Positions 20,726 through 28,853 of a stretch of 54,303 nt of DNA are shown one piece after another (the stretch's first letter is position 1; each line of letters starts with the position of its first letter). A program made the position numbers and the translations under genes. This DNA is from Lacicoccus qingdaonensis (lineage in GTDB: Bacteria; Bacillota; Bacilli; Staphylococcales; Salinicoccaceae), in NCBI RefSeq assembly GCF_900101075.1, contig NZ_FNFY01000017.1, forward strand, positions 1 to 54,303, given 5' to 3'. The notes below the pieces were generated by a model, which worked only from the letters and a program-made list of their open reading frames with translations, had not been told where the DNA came from and ran no database searches.

Positions 20726-21565
20726 ATGATACATGTAAAAGAACTGAAGAAGACATTTGGTGTGGAACATGCATTAAAAGGAATCGATTTTGAAGTGGAT
20801 AAAGGTGAAGTGTTCGGGCTGCTCGGACCGAGCGGGTCGGGGAAGACAACGACGATAAAACTGCTGACGGGCGAATTTAAATCGTCCGGCGGCAATATAG
20901 AAGTGAACGGGACGACAGACAAGCATTTTAAAAAGACGTCATATGTAAAGCACCTCGGTATCTTATCTGACAAAACATCGTTATATGACCGGCTGACAGT
21001 CGGTGACAACTTGGAACTGTACAGAAAATTATACAATGCACCTAAAAATGTGGTGGATGAAGTGCTGGGTAAAGTCGGGCTGCTGGAAGAGAAGGGAAAG
21101 AGAGTGTCAAAGCTTTCCAAAGGGATGAAGCAGCGTGTGATGCTGTGTAAAGCGGTGCTGCATAAACCGGATGTGCTGTTTCTGGATGAACCGACCAGTG
21201 CCCTCGATCCTACTACAACAGAGAAAATCCATGAAATGCTGGAAGAGCTGAAAAATGACGGAACGACAATCATGCTGACGACACACAATATGGATGAAGC
21301 AACGAGGCTGTGTGACAAAGTCGCATTTCTATATGAAGGTGTCATCAAAGAAACGGGTTCGCCGGAAGATCTGCGGCACAGATATAAAAGGAATGAAGTG
21401 CATCTCACTTATGAAGACGGCGGCATCAGAACTGTGGGACGGGATGTGGAAAATCAAGGTCTGTTGAAAGAAGCGCTGTTCGATACGAGTGTCATTGATA
21501 TCAGGACGGATTTCCCGACGCTGGGTGAAGTATTTAAAAAGGTAACCGGAAAGGAGCTTGTCTAA
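20726..21565 (+). CDS. ABC transporter ATP-binding protein of the LytTR-linked exporter
   Basis: A 279-residue ATPase: Walker A GPSGSGKTTT near residues 34-43, signature LSKGMKQRVMLCKAV, Walker B VLFLDEPTSALDP, H-loop TTHNMDEA. After the core, a C-terminal domain of about 60 residues with EDGGIRTVGRDVENQG and PTLGEVFKKVTGKEL is typical of DrrA/CcmA-like exporters. An open frame extends back to 20618, but ggaggg six bases before ATG 20726 and the family N-terminus fix this start. The stop overlaps the ribosome site region of the next permease gene. Confidence 0.93.
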   Translation: MIHVKELKKTFGVEHALKGIDFEVDKGEVFGLLGPSGSGKTTTIKLLTGEFKSSGGNIEVNGTTDKHFKKTSYVKHLGILSDKTSLYDRLTVGDNLELYRKLYNAPKNVVDEVLGKVGLLEEKGKRVSKLSKGMKQRVMLCKAVLHKPDVLFLDEPTSALDPTTTEKIHEMLEELKNDGTTIMLTTHNMDEATRLCDKVAFLYEGVIKETGSPEDLRHRYKRNEVHLTYEDGGIRTVGRDVENQGLLKEALFDTSVIDIRTDFPTLGEVFKKVTGKELV

Positions 21566-21566
21566 T

Positions 21567-22268
21567 ATGAATATAACAAGAGTGGCGGCAATATTTGAAA
21601 AAGATTTCAAGGAATTCATGAGGAATATGATGTTGTTTACATCTGTATTGATCCCGGTCGTCCTCGCTGCATTCTTTGGCAGAATGGACGGCGGAGAAGG
21701 CGGCGTACCGGATGAAATAGTCATTATAATCGTCGGTGTCGTTTTTTCTGCTGTAACATTCAGCTCCATGATGACGATGATGGCAGAAGAGAATGAAAAG
21801 GATACATTGAGAGGGCTGCTCCAGTCACCGGCGTCGATCATTGATATCATTGCAGGGAAAAGTGCCGTCATTACATTGATGACGATCATTTCACTGGTTG
21901 CATCGATCATGCTGGTAGAAGCGGACGGCTTTTGGAGCATGGAAAATATTGCAGGGTTGATTTTGCTCGGCATTTTCTTTTTAAACCTGGGTATCGGCAT
22001 CGGGCTGCTGGTCAAAAGTGTTGCGACGACATCGGTGTATCTGATACCGATCATGTTTCTGTTCGGCTTTACACCGTATATCGAATTCCTCGTCACGGAT
22101 GAGGGCCATATCGCGAGGCAGATTGCTGAATGCTTTCCGCTGTACCAGAATCTGTACATTTTGAATGGTGACGGCGGAGCGGCAGAGTATTTGATACTGC
22201 TTGCATGGGTCGCTGTAAGTTTTGGCATTGTAATATGGGCATTCAACAGAAGAAAATCAGACGACTGA
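21567..22268 (+). CDS. ABC-2 type permease, second copy, of the LytTR-linked exporter
   Basis: A 233-residue integral membrane protein with about six helices, similar in size and in several segments to the permease at 19824. A TTG at 21558 is in frame, but the aaaggag at 21551-21556 favours ATG 21567. It is the last gene of the accessory block; ispE follows after about 105 bases. The substrate is unknown; regulators with LytTR domains in Firmicutes often control bacteriocin or antimicrobial peptide export and immunity. Confidence 0.87.
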   Translation: MNITRVAAIFEKDFKEFMRNMMLFTSVLIPVVLAAFFGRMDGGEGGVPDEIVIIIVGVVFSAVTFSSMMTMMAEENEKDTLRGLLQSPASIIDIIAGKSAVITLMTIISLVASIMLVEADGFWSMENIAGLILLGIFFLNLGIGIGLLVKSVATTSVYLIPIMFLFGFTPYIEFLVTDEGHIARQIAECFPLYQNLYILNGDGGAAEYLILLAWVAVSFGIVIWAFNRRKSDD

Positions 22269-22373
22269 TCAAAATCAGGAACCGTTCAGCTTTTTATTTG
22301 GCGGAACTTCTATATACATGTGTAATCTGTGTTAAAATAGACGATAATAAATGGACAAAATGGAGATAGTATT

Positions 22374-23219
22374 ATGCATTATGAAACAGCTCCGGCTAAA
22401 ATCAATTTAACACTGGATACTCTTTTCAAACGGGATGACGGTTATCATGAGGTCAGCATGGTGATGACGACGGTGGATCTGAATGATCAGTTATCTTTTG
22501 AAAAGCGTACGGACAATAAAATAACGATAGAGACTGAAAATCAGTATCTGCCGAATGACAGAAAGAACCTTGCTTACCAGGCCGCGGCTTTGATGATGAA
22601 GACTTATCATATAAAGACCGGGGTCAATATTGTGATTGAGAAGAACATACCGATTTCAGCAGGTCTTGCAGGCGGCTCGAGTGACGCGGCCGCGACATTC
22701 AGGGGGATGAATGCACTTTACGGGCTCGGCCGTCCGCTTGAAGAGCTTGCGGAACTCAGCGCAGAGCTTGGATCGGACATCCCTTTTTGTGTCTTCGGAA
22801 GAACGGCGATTTGTACCGGCAGAGGGGAGAAAGTTGAGCTGCTGCCGAAGCCGGCGAATGCATGGGTCATTCTTGCAAAACCATCTGTCGGTGTCTCTAC
22901 CAAGGTCATCTATTCTCATCTAAAACCGGGCCGGCAAGAACCTGCTTCGGGGAAAGTGGTTGAGGCAGCGGTCGAAGGTGACTATAACGGTGTCGTCAAA
23001 CAGATGAAGAATGACCTGGAAGAAGTGACAATCGAGCATTATCCTGAAGTGAAGAAACTGATTGATAACATGGAAGCGTCAGGGGCGGACAAGGCGATGA
23101 TGAGCGGCAGCGGACCGACCGTTTTCGGTCTCGTTCAAAAGGAAAGACAGGCGATTCATCTGTACAATTCCATGCGTGGATGCTGTGACGAAGTTTACCG
23201 GGTGAGACTGCTTGGTTAA
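22374..23219 (+). CDS. ispE: 4-diphosphocytidyl-2-C-methyl-D-erythritol kinase
   Basis: GHMP kinase of the MEP isoprenoid pathway, 281 residues. Motifs: APAKINLTLDTLFKRDDGYH at the N-terminus, the ATP loop PISAGLAGGSSDAAA near residues 91-105, and the C-terminal AMMSGSGPTVFG. Staphylococcus aureus itself makes isoprenoids by mevalonate yet keeps an IspE-like gene at this position, so whether the whole MEP pathway works here cannot be told from the window. A weak TAAAAT -10 is seen at 22333-22338. Confidence 0.95.
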   Translation: MHYETAPAKINLTLDTLFKRDDGYHEVSMVMTTVDLNDQLSFEKRTDNKITIETENQYLPNDRKNLAYQAAALMMKTYHIKTGVNIVIEKNIPISAGLAGGSSDAAATFRGMNALYGLGRPLEELAELSAELGSDIPFCVFGRTAICTGRGEKVELLPKPANAWVILAKPSVGVSTKVIYSHLKPGRQEPASGKVVEAAVEGDYNGVVKQMKNDLEEVTIEHYPEVKKLIDNMEASGADKAMMSGSGPTVFGLVQKERQAIHLYNSMRGCCDEVYRVRLLG

Positions 23220-23247
23220 TTGCCTAAAGCCGAACATTTGTGATAAT
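23220..23247 (+). promoter_or_regulatory. Promoter of purR with overlapping PurBox
   Basis: TTGCCT (23220-23225), a 16-base spacer and an extended TGtGATAAT (-10 at 23242-23247). The sequence AAAGCCGAACATT at 23226-23238 matches the B. subtilis PurBox (AWWWCCGAACWWT) at almost every position and covers the spacer. A weaker inverted partner, ATAATACGGGACT, lies at 23258-23270. This would give autoregulation by PurR. Confidence 0.7.
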
Positions 23248-23281
23248 ATTGTACTTAATAATACGGGACTGGAGAGTTATA

Positions 23282-24115
23282 ATGAAATACAAACGCAGTG
23301 AACGTCTAGTATTTATGACGCAATATTTAGTTTCACATCCAAATGAGCTTATTCCGCTGACTTATTTTGTCGATCAGTTCAATCAGGCGAAGTCGTCGAT
23401 CAGTGAAGATATACGCATTATAAAACATGTGTTTGAAGATGATGGCATCGGGACTATACGGACGACGGCCGGTGCCGGGGGCGGAATTACCTACCACCCT
23501 GAGATCAGCACTGAACGGGCAAAAGAGATTGTGGCGGATTTTAAAGAGGTTTTGGAAACGAATGACCGTCTTCTTCCTGGCGGCTATTTATATATGTCCG
23601 ATATCATGGGCAATCCATCACTGATGAACGATATCGGTGAGTTGATTGCGACGATGTACAAGGATGAAGAGATAGATGCAGTGGTCACTATAGCGACAAA
23701 GGGCATATCACTCGCGAACGCGGTCGCGAGAAAGCTGAACGCACCCGTCGCCATCATCCGGAAGGATAACAAAGTGACTGAAGGTTCGACGGTTTCCGTG
23801 AATTACGTTTCAGGCTCGACACGTAAGATAGAGACGATGGTCTTATCCAAGCGCACATTGAAAGAAGGGTCGAGCGTACTTGTCGTCGATGATTTCCTGC
23901 GTGCTGGCGGTTCGATTTCCGGCGTGATGAACCTCATGGAAGAATTCAGTGCGAAAATTGTCGGTGTCAGCGTACTTGTGGAAGCAAAAGAAGTCGCAAA
24001 CAGGAAGTTCAAGGATTATACTTCATTATTGAAAGTTTCGGATATAGATGAGTATAATCAATCCTTCGTAGTAGAAGAAGGCAACTGTATACAGTATATT
24101 GAAAGTAACAACTAA
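23282..24115 (+). CDS. purR: Purine operon repressor PurR
   Basis: Represses purine synthesis genes and is released by PRPP. 277 residues: an N-terminal winged-helix domain (KRSERLVFMTQYLVSHPNEL), then a phosphoribosyltransferase-like domain with the PRPP motif VLVVDDFLRAGGSISG near residue 200. The frame is open back to 23240, but ATG 23282 with ggag is the homologous start. PurBox sequences lie directly upstream. Followed by ridA after 14 bases. Confidence 0.96.
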   Translation: MKYKRSERLVFMTQYLVSHPNELIPLTYFVDQFNQAKSSISEDIRIIKHVFEDDGIGTIRTTAGAGGGITYHPEISTERAKEIVADFKEVLETNDRLLPGGYLYMSDIMGNPSLMNDIGELIATMYKDEEIDAVVTIATKGISLANAVARKLNAPVAIIRKDNKVTEGSTVSVNYVSGSTRKIETMVLSKRTLKEGSSVLVVDDFLRAGGSISGVMNLMEEFSAKIVGVSVLVEAKEVANRKFKDYTSLLKVSDIDEYNQSFVVEEGNCIQYIESNN

Positions 24116-24129
24116 AAGGAGTGTCAGTT

Positions 24130-24504
24130 ATGAAACCAATCAATTCAGAAAAAGCACCGGAAGCATTAGGACCATACAGCCACGGCGTCAAGGTGGGCAG
24201 CCTGTTCTTTTCATCGGGCCAGATTCCGTTGACGAAAGAAGGAGAGATCATTTCCGAAGATGTCAAAGAGCAGACGGACCAGGTCATGAAGAATGTTCAG
24301 CATGTACTTGAAGCGGCCGGCATGAACTTTGACAATGTAGTAAAAACGACGATTTTCATATCTGATATGAATGACTTCCCGCATATCAACGAGGTTTATG
24401 GTTCCTATTTTACGGGTAAATTACCAGCAAGGTCATGTGTGGAAGTCAGTCGTCTACCTAAAGATGTTCAGGTAGAAATTGAAGTTGTTGCATCTGAAGA
24501 GTAA
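24130..24504 (+). CDS. ridA: RidA-family enamine/imine deaminase (YabJ)
   Basis: A 124-residue YjgF/YER057c/UK114 protein that hydrolyses reactive 2-aminoacrylate released by PLP enzymes. Seen: ALGPYSHGVKVGSLFFSSGQ, the IPLT segment, and the C-terminal RSCVEVSRLPKDVQVEIEVV with the conserved substrate-binding Arg. The aaaggag site fits ATG 24130 rather than GTG 24121. Order purR-ridA-spoVG is conserved in Bacillales. Confidence 0.96.
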   Translation: MKPINSEKAPEALGPYSHGVKVGSLFFSSGQIPLTKEGEIISEDVKEQTDQVMKNVQHVLEAAGMNFDNVVKTTIFISDMNDFPHINEVYGSYFTGKLPARSCVEVSRLPKDVQVEIEVVASEE

Positions 24505-24589
24505 GATGGAAACGCAATAACCAATTTATTATTAGACTGCAGCATTAACACATTTGATCCAACAATATCAACCTATTGGGGGAACTGAT

Positions 24590-24952
24590 ATGCAAATTAC
24601 AGATGTTAGGCTGCGTAAAGTTAATAATCAGGATACAAGAATGAAAGCGTTAGTGTCGATTACATTTGAAGATTCTTTTGTCATTCATGATTTAAGAGTC
24701 ATTGAAGGAAATAACGGGCTTTTCGTAGCTATGCCAAGCAAAAGGACTCCGGACGGTGAATTCAGGGACATAGCACATCCGATCAATTCAGAGATGAGAC
24801 AGCATGTGCAGGAAGAAATCATGAAAGTCTATGATGAAACCGAAGATGTTGCGGAGACACAGAAAACGGACAACAGCGATGAAGGTGAAAGCACAGAAGC
24901 AGAAGCCGTAGAAGAAACGGCAGAAGATAACGATGAAAACGAGAATGAATAA
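24590..24952 (+). CDS. spoVG: SpoVG regulator
   Basis: Nucleic-acid-binding global regulator, 120 residues. The conserved core is [11 protein letters not shown] at the start, [24 protein letters not shown] in the middle, and [10 protein letters not shown]. In staphylococci it affects capsule, virulence and antibiotic resistance, not sporulation. The C-terminal 35 residues are an acidic tail, longer than in B. subtilis (97 residues in all). The gggggaa site before ATG 24590 decides the start; the frame is open back to 24554. Confidence 0.95.
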   Translation: MQITDVRLRKVNNQDTRMKALVSITFEDSFVIHDLRVIEGNNGLFVAMPSKRTPDGEFRDIAHPINSEMRQHVQEEIMKVYDETEDVAETQKTDNSDEGESTEAEAVEETAEDNDENENE

Positions 24953-24962
24953 AACTTAGAAT

Positions 24963-25000
24963 AGAGTATAAAATCTGAAGGCAGGTTTTATACTCTTTTT
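24963..25000 (+). terminator. Terminator of the purR-ridA-spoVG unit
   Basis: Stem agagtataaaa/ttttatactct (11 bp), a 12-nt loop and TTTTT. Confidence 0.85.
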
Positions 25001-25062
25001 ATTTTGTGAAAAATGTTCTTTTTATGGCAGGAAGAACGATTTACAATCTCTTAACGTTCGTC

Positions 25063-25091
25063 TTGAAAGTATTTATAGAGTAAAATATAAT
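25063..25091 (+). promoter_or_regulatory. Promoter of glmU
   Basis: TTGAAA (25063-25068), a 17-base spacer and a perfect TATAAT (25086-25091). Confidence 0.85.
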
Positions 25092-25119
25092 TGATATATC
25101 GAATAATTGGAGGGTAACT

Positions 25120-26481
25120 ATGCAAACTAGAGCGATAATCTTAGCTGCTGGCAAAGGTACACGCATGAAATCAAAAAAGGCGAAAGTGTTACATGAACTG
25201 TGTGGGATGCCGATGATTCAGCATGTCATCAACAATGTTAAAGAGGCCGGATTTGATGAAGTGCATGCAATCATCGGTCCAGACAGTGACGAGGTCGGTG
25301 ATTACCTGGGTGACAGTGTTAAAAAAACAGTTCAGGAAGAACGGCTCGGCACTGCACACGCAGTGAATCAGCTCAGTGATCTGCTGGCTGATGAGGAAGG
25401 AGATACTCTGGTCATCTGCGGGGATACACCGCTGATCTCGTCCCATACGATTCAAAACCTGCTGGATTTTCATCATGAAAGAAAATCTCTTGCGACGATC
25501 CTTTCTGCAGAAGCGGATGTGCCGACCGGCTACGGCAGGATTGTCAGAAATTATGATGGTTCGGTAAAGCGGATTGTTGAAGAGAAGGACGCCACTTCTG
25601 AAATCAGGGAATTGCATGAAATCAGTACAGGCACGTTCATTTTTGACAATCAGACGCTTTTTAAAGCTTTGGACAAGGTCACTGATGATAACGCTCAAAA
25701 TGAATATTATCTGCCCGATGCAGTCAATATTCTTTTCAGGGAACATAAGCTGATCGATGCTTATGAAACGATGGAATTCGAAGAGACGCTGGGCATCAAT
25801 GACAGAGTTGCCCTCAGTCAGGCGGAGAGTCTGCTCAGAGAGCAGATCAATATCCGTCATATGCAGAACGGCGTGACACTCATCGATCCCAAAAACACTT
25901 ATATCGACGCCGGAGTGGAAATCGGCATGGACACAATAATTTACCCGGGTGCCGTACTCGGCGGCAGCACAATCATCGGTGAAAATGTTACAATAACCTC
26001 TTCATCCCATATCACTGATTCGGAGATAGAGGATGATGCTGTCATCAAGCAGTCTGTAATCACCGGTTCAAAAGTTGGCAGGGGTACCAATGTCGGACCA
26101 TTTGCCCAGCTGAGACCGGGATCGAAGCTCGGTGAAGAAGTCAAAATCGGGAACTTTGTTGAAGTTAAAAAATCAGAACTTGAAAATGAGGCAAAAGTTT
26201 CTCATTTGAGTTATATTGGAGATGCGCATATAGGTGCACGTGCCAATATCGGATGCGGAGCAATCACAGTGAATTATGACGGTGAAAACAAACATAAGAC
26301 CGAAGTCGGAAGAGACTCGTTCATCGGATGCAATTCCAATCTTATCGCACCTGTTAAAATTGGTGAACGTTCATTTATCGCAGCAGGGTCCACTGTGACG
26401 GACGAAGTACCCGAAGACAGCCTGGCAATCGCAAGGAACAGACAGACGACTAAAGAAGGCTATTATAAAAATCAAAAATAA
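25120..26481 (+). CDS. glmU: Bifunctional N-acetylglucosamine-1-phosphate uridyltransferase / glucosamine-1-phosphate acetyltransferase
   Basis: Makes UDP-GlcNAc for peptidoglycan and teichoic acids. 453 residues: the N-terminal pyrophosphorylase domain opens with LAAGKGTRMKSKKAKVLHEL at residues 6-25, and the C-terminal left-handed beta-helix contains hexapeptide repeats from about residue 250 (YPGAVLGGSTIIGENVTI) with the acetyltransferase segment ARANIGCGAITVNYDG. ggagg precedes the ATG. Cotranscribed with prs (12-base gap). Confidence 0.97.
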   Translation: MQTRAIILAAGKGTRMKSKKAKVLHELCGMPMIQHVINNVKEAGFDEVHAIIGPDSDEVGDYLGDSVKKTVQEERLGTAHAVNQLSDLLADEEGDTLVICGDTPLISSHTIQNLLDFHHERKSLATILSAEADVPTGYGRIVRNYDGSVKRIVEEKDATSEIRELHEISTGTFIFDNQTLFKALDKVTDDNAQNEYYLPDAVNILFREHKLIDAYETMEFEETLGINDRVALSQAESLLREQINIRHMQNGVTLIDPKNTYIDAGVEIGMDTIIYPGAVLGGSTIIGENVTITSSSHITDSEIEDDAVIKQSVITGSKVGRGTNVGPFAQLRPGSKLGEEVKIGNFVEVKKSELENEAKVSHLSYIGDAHIGARANIGCGAITVNYDGENKHKTEVGRDSFIGCNSNLIAPVKIGERSFIAAGSTVTDEVPEDSLAIARNRQTTKEGYYKNQK

Positions 26482-26493
26482 TGGAGGCAAATC

Positions 26494-27462
26494 ATGTCAG
26501 CTACTCACGTAACTAATTCCAACTTAAGACTTTTTTCTTTGAACGGTAATGAACCACTTGCAGAGGAGATTTCCCGTCATATCGGTATTCCGTTGGGTGA
26601 ATGCGAAGTCAACCGATTTTCAGACGAAGAAGTATCAATCAGTATTGAAGAAAGTGTGCGGGGGTGTGATGTCTTCGTCATCCAGCCGACGTCCCAGCCG
26701 GTCAATGAGCATTTGATGGAGCTGCTCATCATGGTGGACGCGTTGAAACGTGCATCCGCCAAGACGATCAACCTGGTCATCCCTTACTATGGTTACGCGA
26801 GACAGGACCGTAAGAGCCGCTCACGTGAGCCGATTACGGCTAAATTGGTGGCGAACCTTCTGGAAACAGCAGGTGCCAACAGGGTGATTTCCCTGGATCT
26901 GCACGCACCGCAAATTCAAGGTTTCTTTGATATTCCAATCGATCATTTGATGGGGGTGCCTCTGTTAAGTGATTATTTCTCAGAAAAAGAAGATCTGGAC
27001 TTTGATGAAGTCGTAGTGGTATCGCCGGACCATGGCGGTGTGACCCGTGCACGTAAGATGGCAGACCGTCTCAAGACACCGATTGCCATCATCGATAAAA
27101 GACGCCCTAAACCGAATGTTGCGGAAGTGATGAATATCGTCGGAGAAATTGAAGGCAAGACCGCAATAATCATCGATGATATCATCGATACCGGCGGCAC
27201 GATAAAACTGGCGGCACAGGCATTGGTTGATAAAGGGGCAAAAGAAGTTTATGCATGCTGCACACATCCGGTCTTATCTGGACCGGCCATTGAAAGAATA
27301 GAAAGTTCAATCATAAAAGAACTGGTGGTTACCAATTCAATTCAACTTGCAGAAGACAAAAAGATTGATAAAATCAAGGAGCTGTCCGTGGGAGCACTGA
27401 TTGCACAGGCGATCGTCCGTGTATACAAAAAGGAATCCGTGAGCACTTTATTTGATAATTAA
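26494..27462 (+). CDS. prs: Ribose-phosphate pyrophosphokinase
   Basis: Makes PRPP from ribose 5-phosphate and ATP, feeding purine, pyrimidine, His and Trp synthesis and supplying the PurR effector. 322 residues: the flexible-loop segment [35 protein letters not shown], and the PRPP-binding loop [16 protein letters not shown] near residues 227-242. Follows glmU after 12 bases. Confidence 0.97.
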   Translation: MSATHVTNSNLRLFSLNGNEPLAEEISRHIGIPLGECEVNRFSDEEVSISIEESVRGCDVFVIQPTSQPVNEHLMELLIMVDALKRASAKTINLVIPYYGYARQDRKSRSREPITAKLVANLLETAGANRVISLDLHAPQIQGFFDIPIDHLMGVPLLSDYFSEKEDLDFDEVVVVSPDHGGVTRARKMADRLKTPIAIIDKRRPKPNVAEVMNIVGEIEGKTAIIIDDIIDTGGTIKLAAQALVDKGAKEVYACCTHPVLSGPAIERIESSIIKELVVTNSIQLAEDKKIDKIKELSVGALIAQAIVRVYKKESVSTLFDN

Positions 27463-27471
27463 AAGTTTCTT

Positions 27472-27500
27472 TTACAAACAAGCGGGTAATATGTTATTAT
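27472..27500 (+). promoter_or_regulatory. Promoter of rplY
   Basis: TTACAA (27472-27477), a 17-base spacer, and TATTAT (27495-27500) with an extended TGt. This leaves a leader of about 60 bases. In B. subtilis ctc is under sigma-B; I did not see a clear GTTTAA/GGGTAT pair here. Confidence 0.6.
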
Positions 27501-27566
27501 TGATTGTGCTATGTGTTAAATTGGACATAATACATTGTCTGTTATAGGAAAGGTGGAATTATTACC

Positions 27567-28220
27567 ATGGCAAAATTGGCCTCGGCAAATAGAGAAACAA
27601 AAACTCGTTCAGCGATAAACCAGCTGCGTAATACTGGTCAGGTACCGGCAGTGGTTTATGGCTATCAGGTTGAAAACACAGCAGTTGCAGTTGATGAAGT
27701 AGAATTCATCAAAGTGATCCGTGAAGTGGGTCGTAACGGTGTTATCGATCTGGAACTCGGTGGAAAACCAACAAAAGTGATGGTTACGGACTACCAGTTC
27801 GATTCACTGAAAAACCAGATCACTCATATCGACTTCGTAGCAATCAACATGAAGACCGAAGTTACAGTGGATGTAACCATTGAACTTACCGGTGAAGCGA
27901 AAGGCGCCGACGAAGGCGGTATCGTAGAGCAGCCGATATTCGAAGTAGAGGTTACTGCAACACCGGATAACATCCCGGAATCGTTGGAGCTGGATGTTAC
28001 TGAACTTGAAATCGGCGATACACTTTATGTATCTGACATTTCAATTACAGGCAACTTCACTATCGAAAACGAGGAAGACGAAGCACTTGTTACAGTTGTT
28101 CCTCCGCAAAAAGAGGAAGAGCCTGAAGATGAAGAAGAGGGCGAAGAGGGCGAAGAAGGCGAAGAGTCTGCAGAAGGCGAAGAGTCAGCTGACGCTCCTG
28201 AAGAATCTGAAGAAGAGTAA
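27567..28220 (+). CDS. rplY: Ribosomal protein bL25 (general stress protein Ctc)
   Basis: Binds 5S rRNA in the large subunit. 217 residues: the N-terminal L25 domain ([17 protein letters not shown], then [17 protein letters not shown]), the TL5-type C-terminal beta domain ([20 protein letters not shown]), and an extra tail of about 40 residues made almost only of Glu, Gly, Ser and Asp. The acidic tail fits the salt-adapted character of the proteome. A GCAA-loop terminator follows. Confidence 0.96.
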   Translation: MAKLASANRETKTRSAINQLRNTGQVPAVVYGYQVENTAVAVDEVEFIKVIREVGRNGVIDLELGGKPTKVMVTDYQFDSLKNQITHIDFVAINMKTEVTVDVTIELTGEAKGADEGGIVEQPIFEVEVTATPDNIPESLELDVTELEIGDTLYVSDISITGNFTIENEEDEALVTVVPPQKEEEPEDEEEGEEGEEGEESAEGEESADAPEESEEE

Positions 28221-28233
28221 TGATCTGACAATC

Positions 28234-28260
28234 GGCGGTGGGCAACCATCGCCTTTTTTA
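28234..28260 (+). terminator. Terminator of rplY
   Basis: Stem ggcggtgg/ccatcgcc (one G-T pair) closed by a GCAA tetraloop, then TTTTTT. Confidence 0.85.
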
Positions 28261-28280
28261 GCGTTGTATGAGGTGAGAAG

Positions 28281-28853
28281 ATGAAGTGTATTATCGGACT
28301 TGGAAATCCAGGGAAAAAATATGAACAGACACGTCATAACGTTGGATTCATGGTTATTGACAAACTAGCAGAAGAATTGAACATTGAGGTTACAGACCGG
28401 AAGTTCAAGTGTGATTACGGTACCGGTATTCATAACGGGCAGAAAGTCATGCTCGTAAAACCTCAGACTTTTATGAACTTATCAGGTGAAGGCGTACGTC
28501 CCCTGACCGACTATTATAATATAGAACTGGAAGATATTATTGTGCTGTATGATGATCTGGATCTGCCGCTCGGTAAATTGAGGCTGAGGAGAAAAGGAAG
28601 CGGCGGCGGACACAATGGTATGAAGTCGCTCAATCAGCATCTCGGCAGTGAAAAATATAAACGCATCCGTATCGGCATCGACCGTCCTGCAGCAGGTATG
28701 ACAGTGGTTAAATATGTGCTCAGCAAGTTCCGTAAAGATGAGCAGCCGTTACTTGAAAAAGTAATCGACAGAACGAGTGATGCATCCTCGAGTTTTGTCA
28801 CTGAACCATTCGAAGAAGTGATGACGCAGTTTAATGGTGATGTGGATGGATGA
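28281..28853 (+). CDS. pth: Peptidyl-tRNA hydrolase
   Basis: Recycles peptidyl-tRNA released from ribosomes. 190 residues: GLGNPGKKYEQTRHNVGF at residues 6-23 with the catalytic His, then KPQTFMNLSG, DDLDLPLGKLRLRRKGSGGG and HNGMKSL. The gene overlaps the start of mfd by eight bases. The small fin gene found here in Bacillus is missing. Confidence 0.97.
   Translation: MKCIIGLGNPGKKYEQTRHNVGFMVIDKLAEELNIEVTDRKFKCDYGTGIHNGQKVMLVKPQTFMNLSGEGVRPLTDYYNIELEDIIVLYDDLDLPLGKLRLRRKGSGGGHNGMKSLNQHLGSEKYKRIRIGIDRPAAGMTVVKYVLSKFRKDEQPLLEKVIDRTSDASSSFVTEPFEEVMTQFNGDVDG

Noticed and set aside
20722-21408. Open frame of 228 codons on the minus strand
   Set aside because: Antisense shadow of the ABC ATPase gene; Ser-rich low-complexity product.
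21329-22246. Open frame of 305 codons on the minus strand
   Set aside because: It is antisense to the ATPase end and to the whole permease gene at 21567, lacks a ribosome site and has a composition rich in Met, Ile, Ser and Pro typical of a mirrored membrane-protein gene.
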